Below are positions 35,901 through 46,700 of a stretch of DNA of 64,000 nucleotides, one piece after another. The stretch is from Cenococcum geophilum 1.58. Its lineage: Eukaryota > Ascomycota > Dothideomycetes > Gloniales > Gloniaceae. Each line of letters begins with the position of its first letter. Position 1 is the first letter of the stretch. Where the stretch lies: assembly GCA_001692895.1 (NCBI GenBank), contig KV748274.1, positions 1-64,000 on the forward strand. The letters run 5' to 3'. The notes under the pieces were generated by a model, which was not told the DNA's origin, ran no database searches, and worked only from the letters and a program-made list of their open reading frames with translations. Position numbers and translations under genes: made by a program.

Positions 35901-37879
35901 ATATAACCCTAGTATATGACCTCCCACTTAACTCTGAAGTCCTTATATAGTGTAAAAGCGGTAATTAGAATGGACCTTATTGCCTACTAGCTATAGAAAA
36001 TAAGACGTACTACGTACAACTCCCTAGCGGGCCAACTAGCTTTAGAAGCACGTCCGTAAAACCCTACTTTTAGCCTAAAAACACCTATAACGTCGAGCTA
36101 GACAAACCAAAAGCACCCGCCGAATTAGGTAAACTAGAAATACCCGCCGAATTAAATAAACTAGAAGCACCCTTACCTACCCTAGAGGTCCCCTAGAAAC
36201 CTACTAAACCTACTAAACCTGCCGTAAAGCGTAGCCAAAGACGCCCCTATAAGAACCCTATAATGGAGAACTACCTAACCTCTATAGGTATATCTGCAAG
36301 GCAATCTCCGCCTATAGATATATTAGTTCTAGTATAGGAAACCCCTTTTATGGACTTATAACGTAAAGAGATTAACGGACTACTTAAAAAGGGCATCTTT
36401 GCGGTTATAATAGAGAAAGACGTTCCGTAAGGCGTCCGTATATTTAACTTACGCTTTATTAACGAAATTAAGCACCCTAGTACTAACAGAGCTTTTAAAA
36501 AATCAAGGCTTGTTATATAAGCCTATAACGACTAAGGAAAGGACCTAGTTCTTACATAATCACCCACAATTTAATAAGTTAGTTAATAGATTATACTTAC
36601 ACTTACGCCCGGACTATAGTAAAGCAAACCCGTAGCACTTTACCTACAGAACATCTCGCAAGCCTATATATAGTCTAATACCTACCTAAATAGGGATATC
36701 TTTATACGGCCACCCCCCGAGCTTAACCTATAATTAGGAACAATTTTATAGGTTATAAAACCCCTTTACGGAGTACCAGAAGCCAGAAACCATTGGTTTA
36801 AAACATACTACTAGTATTACGTTAGTAAGCTCAAAATAGAATAGTTAACCTATAACCCCTGCCTCCTATACAGCCTATTAAATGGCCTTAGTATTGTTAG
36901 ACTCTAAATAGACAATACCCTATTCCTAGTAGACCAAACCTTTACGGACGCTAAAGAAACTAAACTATAAAAGGCCAAGTTCTTAGCAAAGCCGTAAGAG
37001 TAGTTAACTAAGTAGAATCTAATTAAGTTTAATAGAGGCCTAATTATATAAAAAGGTAACCTAATTAAGCTAACTTAGGAACGCTAAGCTTAAAACTTAA
37101 AGCCTATTATAGTAAAGCTTATGGACCTTACTAGTTCCCACGGAGAGACCTATAAGACTATAAATATAAAGGACTAATAAGCTGCACAGCGTGTAAGAGG
37201 CGCCTATATTGCCATAGTCTGTCAACCTAAATCTGCCTATAATTTATCTTTTATAGCCCAGGTAATAGACCTATAAGAGAAAAATGTCAAACAGCTTAAC
37301 AAGCGCATTTAGTGGCAAATTAACAATATAGTAAGGGGACTTACTTTTGTACCACTAGACCTGAATTCCCTTAGCTTACTAGCATTTATAAATACCTCCT
37401 TTACTAATAATAAAGACCTATCATCATAAATCGGCTTTGTAATTGTACTTACGGACCGTAATTAGGACGCAAATATATTATACTAGTCTTTAATTAAGTG
37501 CAAATAAGTAACCCACAGTATACTAGCTTCTAAACTATATGCACTAGCTTATGGATTTAATATAGCAGCCGTAATTAAATTAACGGTCTAGAAGATTCTA
37601 TAACTAGAGCAGTTACCCCTAGTTTTATACACCGATTTAAAGTCCCTTTACAACTACCTAGTTAAACTAGGTACAATATAGGAGAAGAGGCTTATGGTTA
37701 ACCTAATATGCTTACGTTAGGCTTATAAACGACATAAGATTACGGAGGTTAAATAGATCAGCAGCGGAGACAACCCAGCGGACGCTATAACTAAGGCAAA
37801 GCCGTGTCAAGCTTTAAAAACCCTAATTAACACAAATAAGCTCAATCTAAAGGTTATAGAATGGGTGGAACATAACTAA
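32912..37879 (+). pseudogene. Copia-2 gag-pol polyprotein
   Basis: One frame of about 1,656 codons from ATG 32912 to TAA 37877-37879. Recognisable segments at 33701, 34538, 36719 and 37862 all fall in the same register, so no net frameshift is seen. Gag is at 32912-34470, with a degenerate knuckle (CFIYSKEGCWSIRYT) near 34270. Protease follows near 34680 (VIINTGAFKKSTVGYR; family D-T-G, here N-T-G). Integrase at about 35100-35900 has an H-H-C-C region (FGHLLAEKLYRVLKYFRHNN, then KYCSYY) and Asp residues in YVDIIYING and THDAGRNF. RT is at about 36280-37050 and RNase H at about 37440-37870 (LYTDLKSLYNYLVKLGTIQE). Inactivated by many TAA/TAG codons. Confidence 0.92.
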
Positions 37880-38128
37880 CGGAGCACTTATAATTCATTT
37901 GCGGCCCGTTAGAAGGCCATACGGTTCATTTACGGCCTATTAAAAGGCCGTATAGTTTACTTTACGGACTGTAAGCAGGACTTACAGCCAGCTTAAAGCA
38001 CCGTCTGGAAGGCAGCCTAGAAGACACCTTAGGAGGGATTTCCTATATATTTCTTTTGTGTTTTACGGTTCTATTAAAACAATTACAGAGGCTATATACA
38101 GGTAGTTTCATTTTTTAAGTACCGCTAG

Positions 38129-38398
38129 TATATAATTACAGCCTATTATACCAACCGCGTACTTATACGTTCGGTACACCAACTATGCATTTACGCGTTT
38201 AGTGCACTAACTACCCGCTTACGCGTCTAGTGCACCCCTAAAGCACTTACTAATTAAAGGGAGGTCGTATTAATATATAGACCACATAGTCTGCTTTAAT
38301 ATAAGAAACAGTTACTATCATTCAAAAGAGCATACGATACTATATATATTTCGTGCCCCTAAATCTAACTCACTCGTACTATTAAGTTAGTACAAACA
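38129..38398 (+). repeat. Copia-2 3' LTR
   Basis: 270 bp, same layout as the 5' LTR. The first TG is mutated to TA. Followed by GTTAC. Confidence 0.93.
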
Positions 38399-38403
38399 GT
38401 TAC

Positions 38404-39110
38404 TTACCCTATATAAGCTTTAACTAGGAAAAACTAAAAGGGCCCTAAACCGTATATAAAAAACTATCTTATAAGAAAGCCTAGCAGTACGCTAAGCGCT
38501 TAGAAGAAGCCTAGAAAGTAGCCTATATAAACCTAAAAAAGGCCTAAAAATTAATAAAATAGTAGGCAAATAAGTATAGGCGCGAGCCTAACTTTACTAT
38601 AGGCGATATAGTTTAGATTATAATAAAGAACTAAAAGATAGAACGGCCTAGCCGTAAGCTAGACTATAAGATAGTAAGACTATATAAGATTCTTAATAAA
38701 GTAGGCAACTTATATAAGGTTAAGCTCCTAGACTTAATTTAAGTTTATTCTATCTTTTTACCAGATAAGCTATAGAAAGCTATAAATAACCTATTACCTA
38801 GATAAAAGAATAAACCTCCCCTACTAATTTAAGTTAATGGCGATAATAAATAGGAAATTAAAGAAATACTAGCCTATAAACTTATAAAGGAAATATTAAA
38901 GTATTATATTAGTTAGAAAGGATATAACCTAAACCCTACTTAGTACCCTATATAGAACTTTATAGGTAGTCCCTATAAGCTTTAAGAGTTTTATAGCTAT
39001 TACCCTAATAAACCCAAACTACTAAAGTACTTAAATAAGTAGATAGAATGCTAGTATAATAAAAATAATAAGCTACTAGAAGAATATAAGGACAAAAACG
39101 CCCTAGAAAT
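38404..39110 (+). pseudogene. Gypsy-C pol, integrase C-terminus and chromodomain
   Basis: Continues after Copia-2. A GDIVQIIIKN..KIERPSRKL-type segment at about 38600-38680 and a PDKLQKAINNLLPRQKNK-like linker near 38763 are shared almost word for word with Gypsy-A. A chromodomain follows at about 38837-39050 (ILAYKLIKEILKYYISQKGY core). It ends before the polypurine tract at about 39230-39240. Confidence 0.85.
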
Positions 39111-39245
39111 TTCTTAGTTATATAAGGTATTAAAATATCCAAAAACTTTAACCGGCGGTTAAAGTTATCTAATTAGTTAAATTCTCTTGCTAAGACTTTT
39201 AGCAATAAAGCCTAAGGGCAGGCTTTTTTAGAGGGGGGGGTAATA

Positions 39246-39307
39246 TTACGGCACTAGCAGAACTTAGCAGAACTTCACATCGGTAAGTTGCTATAGATTG
39301 CCGTATA
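39246..39307 (+). repeat. Gypsy-C 3' LTR, left part
   Basis: First 62 bp of the 3' LTR (TATTACGGCACTAGCAG...CCGTATA), matching the start of the 5' LTR at 27299. It is cut by the YR element at 39308. Confidence 0.88.
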
Positions 39308-39420
39308 TACTAGCGTCTATATATTGCTTAGCAGCATCTACCTCAGCAACGTACAATGCTGAGACCTCCTGCAATATTCGCGAATATTAAACGCAGTTAC
39401 TACGTGGCTAATTCGCTTTC
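39308..39420 (+). repeat. YR element split direct repeat A1
   Basis: 113 bp starting TACTAGCGTCTATATATTGC, repeated at 52619-52731 with about a dozen mostly C/T and G/A differences. Contains a TTCGCGAATA palindrome. Confidence 0.88.
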
Positions 39421-39618
39421 AATATCGCTAAACCCATTAATATTTATTATATATTTATCATCTATTTATTTAAGAATTATTTTATAACGCTATTACCGCT
39501 TATAACTAACTAGGAGATTTATACGTGTGTATAATCCTAATAAGCAAACCCACCTAAACGACCTACCTTAACTACACCATCGTCTACAACCGCTACACCC
39601 TCCTTTACTAGTCCTATA

Positions 39619-40830
39619 ATGCCGTCTAAGGCTAATATACGCGCCGCTGCTATAAAAGAGCGCGAAATTGCTAAAGAGTAAAGGGAACAAGCCCGAGATA
39701 AAAGGGAGATTTAGAAGTATAAGGAAAAGCGTAAAGCCCGCCTAATAAAGGAGGCTTACTAGCATAAATACCACCTAGCTTAAATAGCTTAATTACAGTT
39801 AGGCTTAGCCGCTTTAGCCTTATAGGCTACTATAACAGCTACTATAGCTAATATCCTTAGTAAGCCTCTTCCTCCTAGCGTAAAGTTACTTAAACTCTAC
39901 CTTCCTGGCGTTATAAAAAGGGATTACCTAGACATTTTTAAGGGTACCTTTAATCCAGTAAACCTCGCCTGTCTTTAAGTCTATACCGCTTAAATTAAAA
40001 TCGCCAATAAAACACGGATTAAGAATAGTACTCTAGTTATAAGGAAGGCAAAGGTAGATAGGAAGCTATTTATAGATAAAGGTGTCTAGTTTAAAGGTTT
40101 TACTAACTACGTAGTTATTACTAGCACCCTCTATATATGCCCGCTGGACCTTATTACTAGCATACTTCTCTAGATAAATATAATTTATACCTTATTAACC
40201 TAGTATATCTAGGTAGATTATATACTTAATTTAGCACTTAACTATTATACCTTTATAATAACCAATGGCTAACTAAAGCCCGCTAATTGGCAAATGCTAG
40301 CCTAGTATATAGCGCTATACCTTATAATATCTAGTACTATTAGCTTTACCGCCTTAAAGAGACCTAGGTTAGATACCTCCTATACCTCTAATACCTACCA
40401 TAGGTTTAATAGTAGAGGCTGCGATAATATAGCTTGTAAATACCCGTATAAGTACTTAAAGTATAATAAAGATTATACTATATTATCTAAAGCTTACGCC
40501 TAGGAATAGTAAGGCGAACCTTATAAAGTAGGGTCTAGCCTAATAATAATACTAACTTTAATTATACGCCTAGGACCTAGGCCTAATACGTTACTATTAT
40601 TCCCTACCTTTATAGAGGCGAAGGCTCTCTACTACTCTCTATCGCCCCTAAGGATCTTAGCGTAGCACTCCCTTCTATCTAACTACCTAGGCAATCTACC
40701 AGCTATCTTAGTAGGCATCCTAACCTATAGCTACGAGATAGGAGCCGAGTTTATCCCTACTTTAAGATCTTATAGGAACCATAACTCCTCTTAGAATAAC
40801 GCCGACCTTATCTCTAAGAAGATAATATTA
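39619..40830 (+). pseudogene. YR element gag-like ORF
   Basis: ATG at 39619 opens MPSKANIRAAAIKEREIAKE, a charged, probably coiled-coil N-terminus. A Cys/His-type region at about 40410-40500 reads NSRGCDNIACKYPYKYLKYNKDY. DIRS-type gag proteins have clustered Cys/His here, so several Tyr are probably RIPed Cys/His. It leads directly into RT. Stops are RIP-type. Confidence 0.72.
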
Positions 40831-41137
40831 AACCTTAAAAAAGGATATATTAGAATTGTAATAGGGCCTATTATAGTCTTACTTCTTAGCCTAGTGCTAA
40901 AATCAGATAGAGGATACTGCTAAATTTATAATCTCTCCTTTCTACTAGTATCTTTAGTTAATAACGCAATTCTAGAAGAATATGGAGCACTAGTATACAC
41001 TATAGTTACCGCTATTTAAGCCCACGTTATTTCTATAGGTTGTAGATGTCTGCTACTTAAAAGAGATATTAAAGACGCGTTCTATATAGTCCCCCTATCT
41101 TATAAGGCAAGAACATTAATAGGCTTCTCCTAAGAAG
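40831..41137 (+). pseudogene. YR element reverse transcriptase, N-terminal part
   Basis: Reads NLSFLLVSLVNNAILEEYGA then LLLKRDIKDAFYIVPLSYKA. The KRDIKDAFRxVP-type block with the first catalytic Asp is characteristic of DIRS-like RT. The frame stops at EGV where Gypsy-D is inserted (duplication GTGTT) and resumes at 50052. Confidence 0.85.
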
Positions 41138-41142
41138 GTGTT

Positions 41143-41357
41143 TGTGAGGGGATCTTATAGACAGGGGGCTATAAGGACACGATTGGAACAAGATAGATTG
41201 GTGAGAGAGACAAATCCTTAAGGAGGTAAGGCCTCTGGGATCGTGGAGACTATATACTACGGGCACATGCCTCCGGCACGTAACCGGCGACCATCCGAGG
41301 GGCGTCCGGGGGTTGTCCTGAGGGCAACCCAAGGTGTCCGCAATAATATCCCTTACA
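41143..41357 (-). repeat. Gypsy-D 3' LTR
   Basis: 215 bp. Internal GTGCCTCCGGCAC and GGTTGTCC/GGGCAACCC hairpins. The 87- and 70-codon open frames overlapping it are not genes. Confidence 0.93.
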
Positions 41358-42407
41358 TTACCCCCCCCCTTCTTACGGTTGGCCCCCGATCGCCATTACC
41401 TTATAGTAGGGAGATTATAAGGGCTCGTCCTAGAAGAGGTTCGGAGAGATATTAGAGAGGTGTTGGCATGCCGCTGTATATCATCTATCTATCTAACCCC
41501 TGCTTTAAACTCCTAAAAAACCTCAATAAGGGAAAAACGTAACTAGAGAAAAGACGCAAGGATTGCTAGGAGACCCATCAGAAGTCTACTAGAAGCATGC
41601 CGGTGACTACCTAGGCTAACACAGGGATTTTTATACAACTCTACTTCTAAGCCTTTATACCAGTCTGCAATTAATCACAAGTATTATAGGCAATTTAATA
41701 TTCCAATATAGTTCTATAGAACCTTTTGGTATGGGATTTAACGTATAGAGCCTTGGCTTGCCGTCGTCTTTAACTGCTAAAATATAGTCTATAATTCTTT
41801 CTCATAATCCTTTTCTTATGATCCTCTGCGTCACTAACGCATTACTCCCGCATTTACCCTTAGGCTATTAGATACGGTTAAGGTATCAATTAGTTAGTTA
41901 AAGAGACTTATCTTTTAAGATTTGGTGCATATAGTTTTAAATCTGGTGGTCCTATACCGTATATTTAGCGTAGCTCTACTGCCTAGCAAACAGGGACATT
42001 TCGCGATAGCAATTATAGCTATTATACAATTGTTAAGAACGTCTATGACGTTATTCTTTAATACTATAGTATCGTTTTAGGTCTAATTTAACCTATATAC
42101 GTCTTTAATTTAACGTCTTAATTGCCTTCCCCTAGCCGCGTAGTCAGTTTTTATAAGGAAGTGATAGTTAAATAACTTATACGCGTGTTTCCTTCCTTCT
42201 AAATAGCGCTATTGTAACGGAGTTATATCGGTAAGGTTGCGGCTATTCACTAAAAGGGTATTGGACGGTAAAGTATAAGGACACCTTTGCTTATCGAGCA
42301 GCTCCTTTTCCTTAACACCTCACTTTCCCATCATCAACCTTCGTCCAATTTTGGACGTATCTTCGATATATTATTAAGATTTTCTTCTTTTCCATTAATA
42401 ATTTAAT
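41358..42407. other. Gypsy-D 3' internal region without recognised gene
   Basis: Contains the polypurine tract next to the LTR, then about 1 kb with no coding frame I can support. 42290-42400 is pyrimidine-rich with a CAACCTTCGTCC motif and could be the leader or promoter of the ORF starting at 42408. That is inference only. Confidence 0.4.
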
Positions 42408-43363
42408 ATGCCTCTTTGTTCTCCTGCTAACTGCTCTTCTAAGCAAATTCCACAGTATATCCTAGCCCTGCCTTTGCATATAGAACCCCAACCTCCACTA
42501 ACTCGCAACTGGTGCTAGTCCTACCTAAATAATTTTGCCTACACGTCTTTAAAAGACCAGAAATCTAATAATAGGATTCTAAAGGCTTGCAACAAGACGC
42601 ACTACGTCAGATCTAATACCTTTAGTCCTTATAATCAATACATACGTACTAAGAGCGGCAGTTGCGTTAAGGTAAGCTTTTCTATTCTTAATAGATTTCT
42701 ATTACTAACTTTAAGCTTTAATAGCCTAGGCCTAAGTGGCGACGTTCCTTTAATGTCCTTAACTACTACATCGCCCGGGCTCTCTCTCATTCCAGTATAA
42801 ATACTAAACGACTTAGCCGAATTTAAGACTATACCACGGCCATCTACACTGCCTATAATTCCTAGTAAGCTAGCCAGTAACGCCTAATACGAGAGCAAGG
42901 TTGGTATACTAAGGATAGGGTGAGGGATAGGGGTAATAAGAAGAAGGTTGCTGTCTACTATAGAAAGGAGTTCGCGCATACGCGTTAAGTTTTAAAAGAG
43001 CATAATATAATACGTTATTAGGTAGGTTACCCTTTAGATACCTGCCGGATAGGTAACTAACAGTTACCGTAGTAAGGTCTTGGTAGTTCTAGACTGTGCT
43101 AGCCAGCTAACGTCTCTATTCATTTTAGGCTTAAGCGTATCTTTATTAACTATAAGCTTACGCCGCAAGAGCTTCGTTGGTATTGGTTTGGACCTAATAT
43201 TAGTATTAAGCGTTTAAGAGTCTCTACTCCAGCTACACCTTATTATCCTACCCCTATTTTTATACCTACTTATACGCCTACCAAGGCATCTAGATCCCAT
43301 TCTTGTCAGCCATCACTTAGTAGCCCAATGGATACTAATCCTACTCCTAATAATAAGGCGTAG
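42408..43363 (+). CDS. Antisense, probably spliced ORF inside Gypsy-D 3' region (unknown)
   Basis: Opposite in strand to gag-pol, between the chromodomain and 3' LTR. An ATG at 42408 opens MPLCSPANCSSKQIPQYILA and 88 codons with one TAG. A 53-nt candidate intron follows at 42672-42724 (GTAAGC donor, TTACTAAC branch, TAATAG acceptor). Exon 2 (42725-about 43021) reads PRPKWRRSFNVLNYYIARAL and later EQGWYTKDRVRDRGNKKKVA, basic. One or two further introns lie around 43022-43128 (CTAAC motifs at 43054 and 43106), then an open stretch KRIFINYKLTPQELRWYWFG running into a Pro/Thr/Ser-rich tail that ends at TAG 43361-43363. The exact exon 3 splice phase is unresolved. No family recognised. Stops are few and RIP-type. 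It could be a captured host gene or an element-encoded accessory protein. Confidence 0.5.
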
Positions 43364-43729
43364 TGGCTTTTCAGATTGGGCATTTGTGGTTTAGACTTTT
43401 GGGATTCATTCTTATACATAGTAGTAATTAAGGACCTCAATTAGGTGCTTAGGAAGGCCTCGTAAGGCTTTTAGAAAGGGCTTAGAAGCCCTAGAAACAA
43501 TATTCCTAGTATAAATTAATGAATGGGAATGCAATTCTAGCAAAATGCCCTATTAACTCTATGCTATATACGTAAAAAGGCTAAGGACCCGTCCTGCCTT
43601 AGGCCGTAGCCCTATCCCTATAGTTTCCAGAGCCTATCCATTCCATATCCAATTTAACCTATTTACTCTTTTTGCGAGCTTTCTTTATAGGTCGCGATGA
43701 CACTATAGTATTAGAGCGCTTTCTGCGAC

Positions 43730-46700
43730 TTGCAGATTATAGACCTTGGTCCCAATATTCTTTTAAAATATCTTCGCAATAATCGAGGTAATCCTCTGGT
43801 TCCCATATAGAGTCCTTAGCGGGCCAGCCTAGCCATTTAACTTCAAATTAAAGCTTGTTTTTAACAGACTTATAGCATAGTATAGCCTTAACCTCGTACC
43901 GCTCGCCCACTACTTTAGGGTATTCAATTGGACCTAGACAGAAGTTCTTTTCCGGCGGTGGTCTATACTATGGCTCTAGTAGGTTTATATAAAACACTAA
44001 ATACATACAGGCCATAAATAGGGGTAGCTGGAGACGATAGGCTAGCTTGCTAATTTGTTCCTTAACTTAAAAGGGACCTAGGTATCTTGCATTGAGCTTC
44101 TTTAATAGTTAACAGGTCTTAATATTTATTGAACATAATAGAACCTCATCGCCTACTCCAAAATGCTTATTCTGGTGCTTGCGGTTATACTAAAGTCTCT
44201 ACTACTCTTAAGCATCTTATAGGCTCTGCTTCGCATGCTTCCATTACTCCTCCCATTCCTAGAGGTATCCTTATACTCTCCGGTGGATATCCTTAAACTT
44301 CCCAGTAGGATCCCATAACTAATTATACGGCCTTAGCTAGTAATCGTTGGGTATACTATTAAACCCAAATAGTCGAACGCTATAGGCAATCTGGATTGGT
44401 GCATACTTATGCGATATATATTGCTTTAAATTATAAGCGTACTCCGCGTACGGAAGTAGCTCGCACCAGTTATCTTGCTAGTAGTTTAAATATATCCGCA
44501 GGTAAGACTCCAGTTCCTAGTTCTAGCGTTCCGTTTACCCATCCATCTGCGGGTAGAAAGCCGTACTATACTAGTAGTCTATCTTCAAATAAAAGCATAG
44601 ATCCGACCAGTACTAACTTATAAAGACGCTGCCCCTATTAGTAATAATAGAGTGCAGCTAATCTACTTTAAGAAAGCATTTCTCCTTAATTAGGTTAGCG
44701 AGCTCTTGTACGTTAATCGTCTTATTAACGGGAAGGTATTAGACGTACTTTGAAAACCTATCGATAAGTATAAGGACCGAATCGTATATTCATCCTTAGC
44801 TATCTTTAGATGGTAAGAGATCCGTAATAAAGTCTATAGCGTAATATCGCTATAGCTTACTAGCGGGGGGAACTAATTTAAGTAGACCCTATAGCTTGTA
44901 CCTGCGGATCTTATATACTTAACACTTCTCGCAATGGCTAATGTACTCCTTTACTTCCTAATTAAGCCTTAGCCAATAGTATTTGCGCTAAAGTAATTCC
45001 ACTATCTTTACTTAACCATAGTGGCCGCCTAGAGGATCATCGTAATTCTTTATAAGAATCTTCTGTCGTAAATTTACTTCTTATAGCACCTAAACCTTAC
45101 CACCTTTACGTAGTAGGCCCATCGGGTCCAGTTCCCAATAGTGGCGCCTAGCAGCTTCCTTTCCGTCACGTTTCCGGTCTACTTCCGTATTAAAAATGGC
45201 ATAGAAAGCGTCCCTCCGTTACACCTCACGGATGAGATCCGTTAACCCTTCGGATAGTTCCCAGGTAAAAGCTGTTTCGTCCTATACTACTCTAAGTACA
45301 AGACTAAATAGTACTATAGATCTTGTAACTCTTTAATGCGCGTGCGTCAGGAAGGCCGCTACAAGGTTAAAGTCCTTTAGTTATTATAGGGCTCCGAGTT
45401 CCGATTGCTCTATAGCTTCGCTATTTATTTAAGGGGATAGCTTAGTAATCAGAGATAGTATATCACTAGGTTCTAAGAATATATCGGGGACGTCCTATCT
45501 AGGTATATTCGGACCCTTATCGGCAACGGACCGGGTACCAGCCAAAACATCAGTAAAAACCAATAGGGCTTACACCGCCTAAGACTCGGTGTATAAAGCT
45601 ATAGGTGCTTAAGCATCCCACACCTAGAGCTTATTCTACAATATAGGGAGTAAAATGTCTATTATCTATTTTCCTTCTCCCGTTTTAAAGCCTTTGGTAT
45701 AGTCTGGCCGTTATAACGGTCCATTAGCAGGGTTATTTTCCCCTAGCTTATATTTAATCTTAAAATTAAATCGCGCGAGCTCCTCTACCTATCTGGCTTA
45801 TTAAGGTATAAGCTCCTTTGTAGTTATAAAGTAGCGTAGATTATGGTAATCTGAGAGTACACGAGTGGTATGGCTCGCGTGCTTAAGGTAGTATCGCCAC
45901 TATTTAAAGCAGTTAACTATAGCCAGCAGTTCCTTGTCGTGGGTATAATACCTAACTTTAGGTCCCTAGAATTTTCTGCTATAAAATGCTACTAGTCTCT
46001 AATAGAGCTAGGTAGCGTCCGGATGCCTATTAGGTTATAATAGGATACCGGTAAGGGCAAAATTTAATACATTAGTAATTATTATTAATGGCTAATTTAG
46101 GTTGAAATGCCGCAGCAATAAAGCTTCCGTAAACTTTGCGCGAAGTTCCTAAAAGGCCTCCTAAACCTTTCCAGGCTATAACCATGGCTTATACCATTTA
46201 GTTAGTCCCTTCTTAGTTTTCTTCCTTACCGCCTTTAAGCTTTTTGCTCCTTAGGTCGAGTTTCAAAAAGCTTTTATAATATAGTTAGATAGGTATCGGG
46301 CAACGTCCGAGTAGTTATAGATAAAGCGCCTATAGAAATTGGCAAAGCCTAAAAACACTTAAACATCTTAGTAGCTCTCTAGCTCCGGCCACTCCTAAAT
46401 CGTCTATACCCGTACTAGGTCCATAACTACACCCGTAGGCGTTATAATATAACCCAGGAACTTAACCTGCTTAGTATTAAAGACACACTTTAACACCTTG
46501 GCGTAGAGGCCCTAATTATCTAAACGTTCCAGCACTTCGCGGACGTGTTATTTATATTAATCCTCGTCTTCCAAGTAGATTAAGATATTATCTAAATAAA
46601 CAATATATATGCGGTCGACTAGTCCCCCTAAGGCTCTATAAATATATAATTGGAATATTGTAGGCGCATTAGCTAGCCTAAAAGGCATTACCAGATACTC

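Larger units (their letters stand above)
32190..38398 (+). mobile_element. Copia-2 LTR retrotransposon nested in Gypsy-C integrase
   Basis: LTRs of 270 bp (32190-32459, 38129-38398) and target duplication GTTAC at 32185-32189 and 38399-38403. Total 6,209 bp on the plus strand. Same family as Copia-1, opposite orientation. The insertion splits the integrase of Gypsy-C. Confidence 0.95.

Noticed and set aside
41069..41455. Open frames of 87 and 70 codons at the Gypsy-D LTR
   Set aside because: They run from YR-element RT into the LTR and cross a proven insertion junction.
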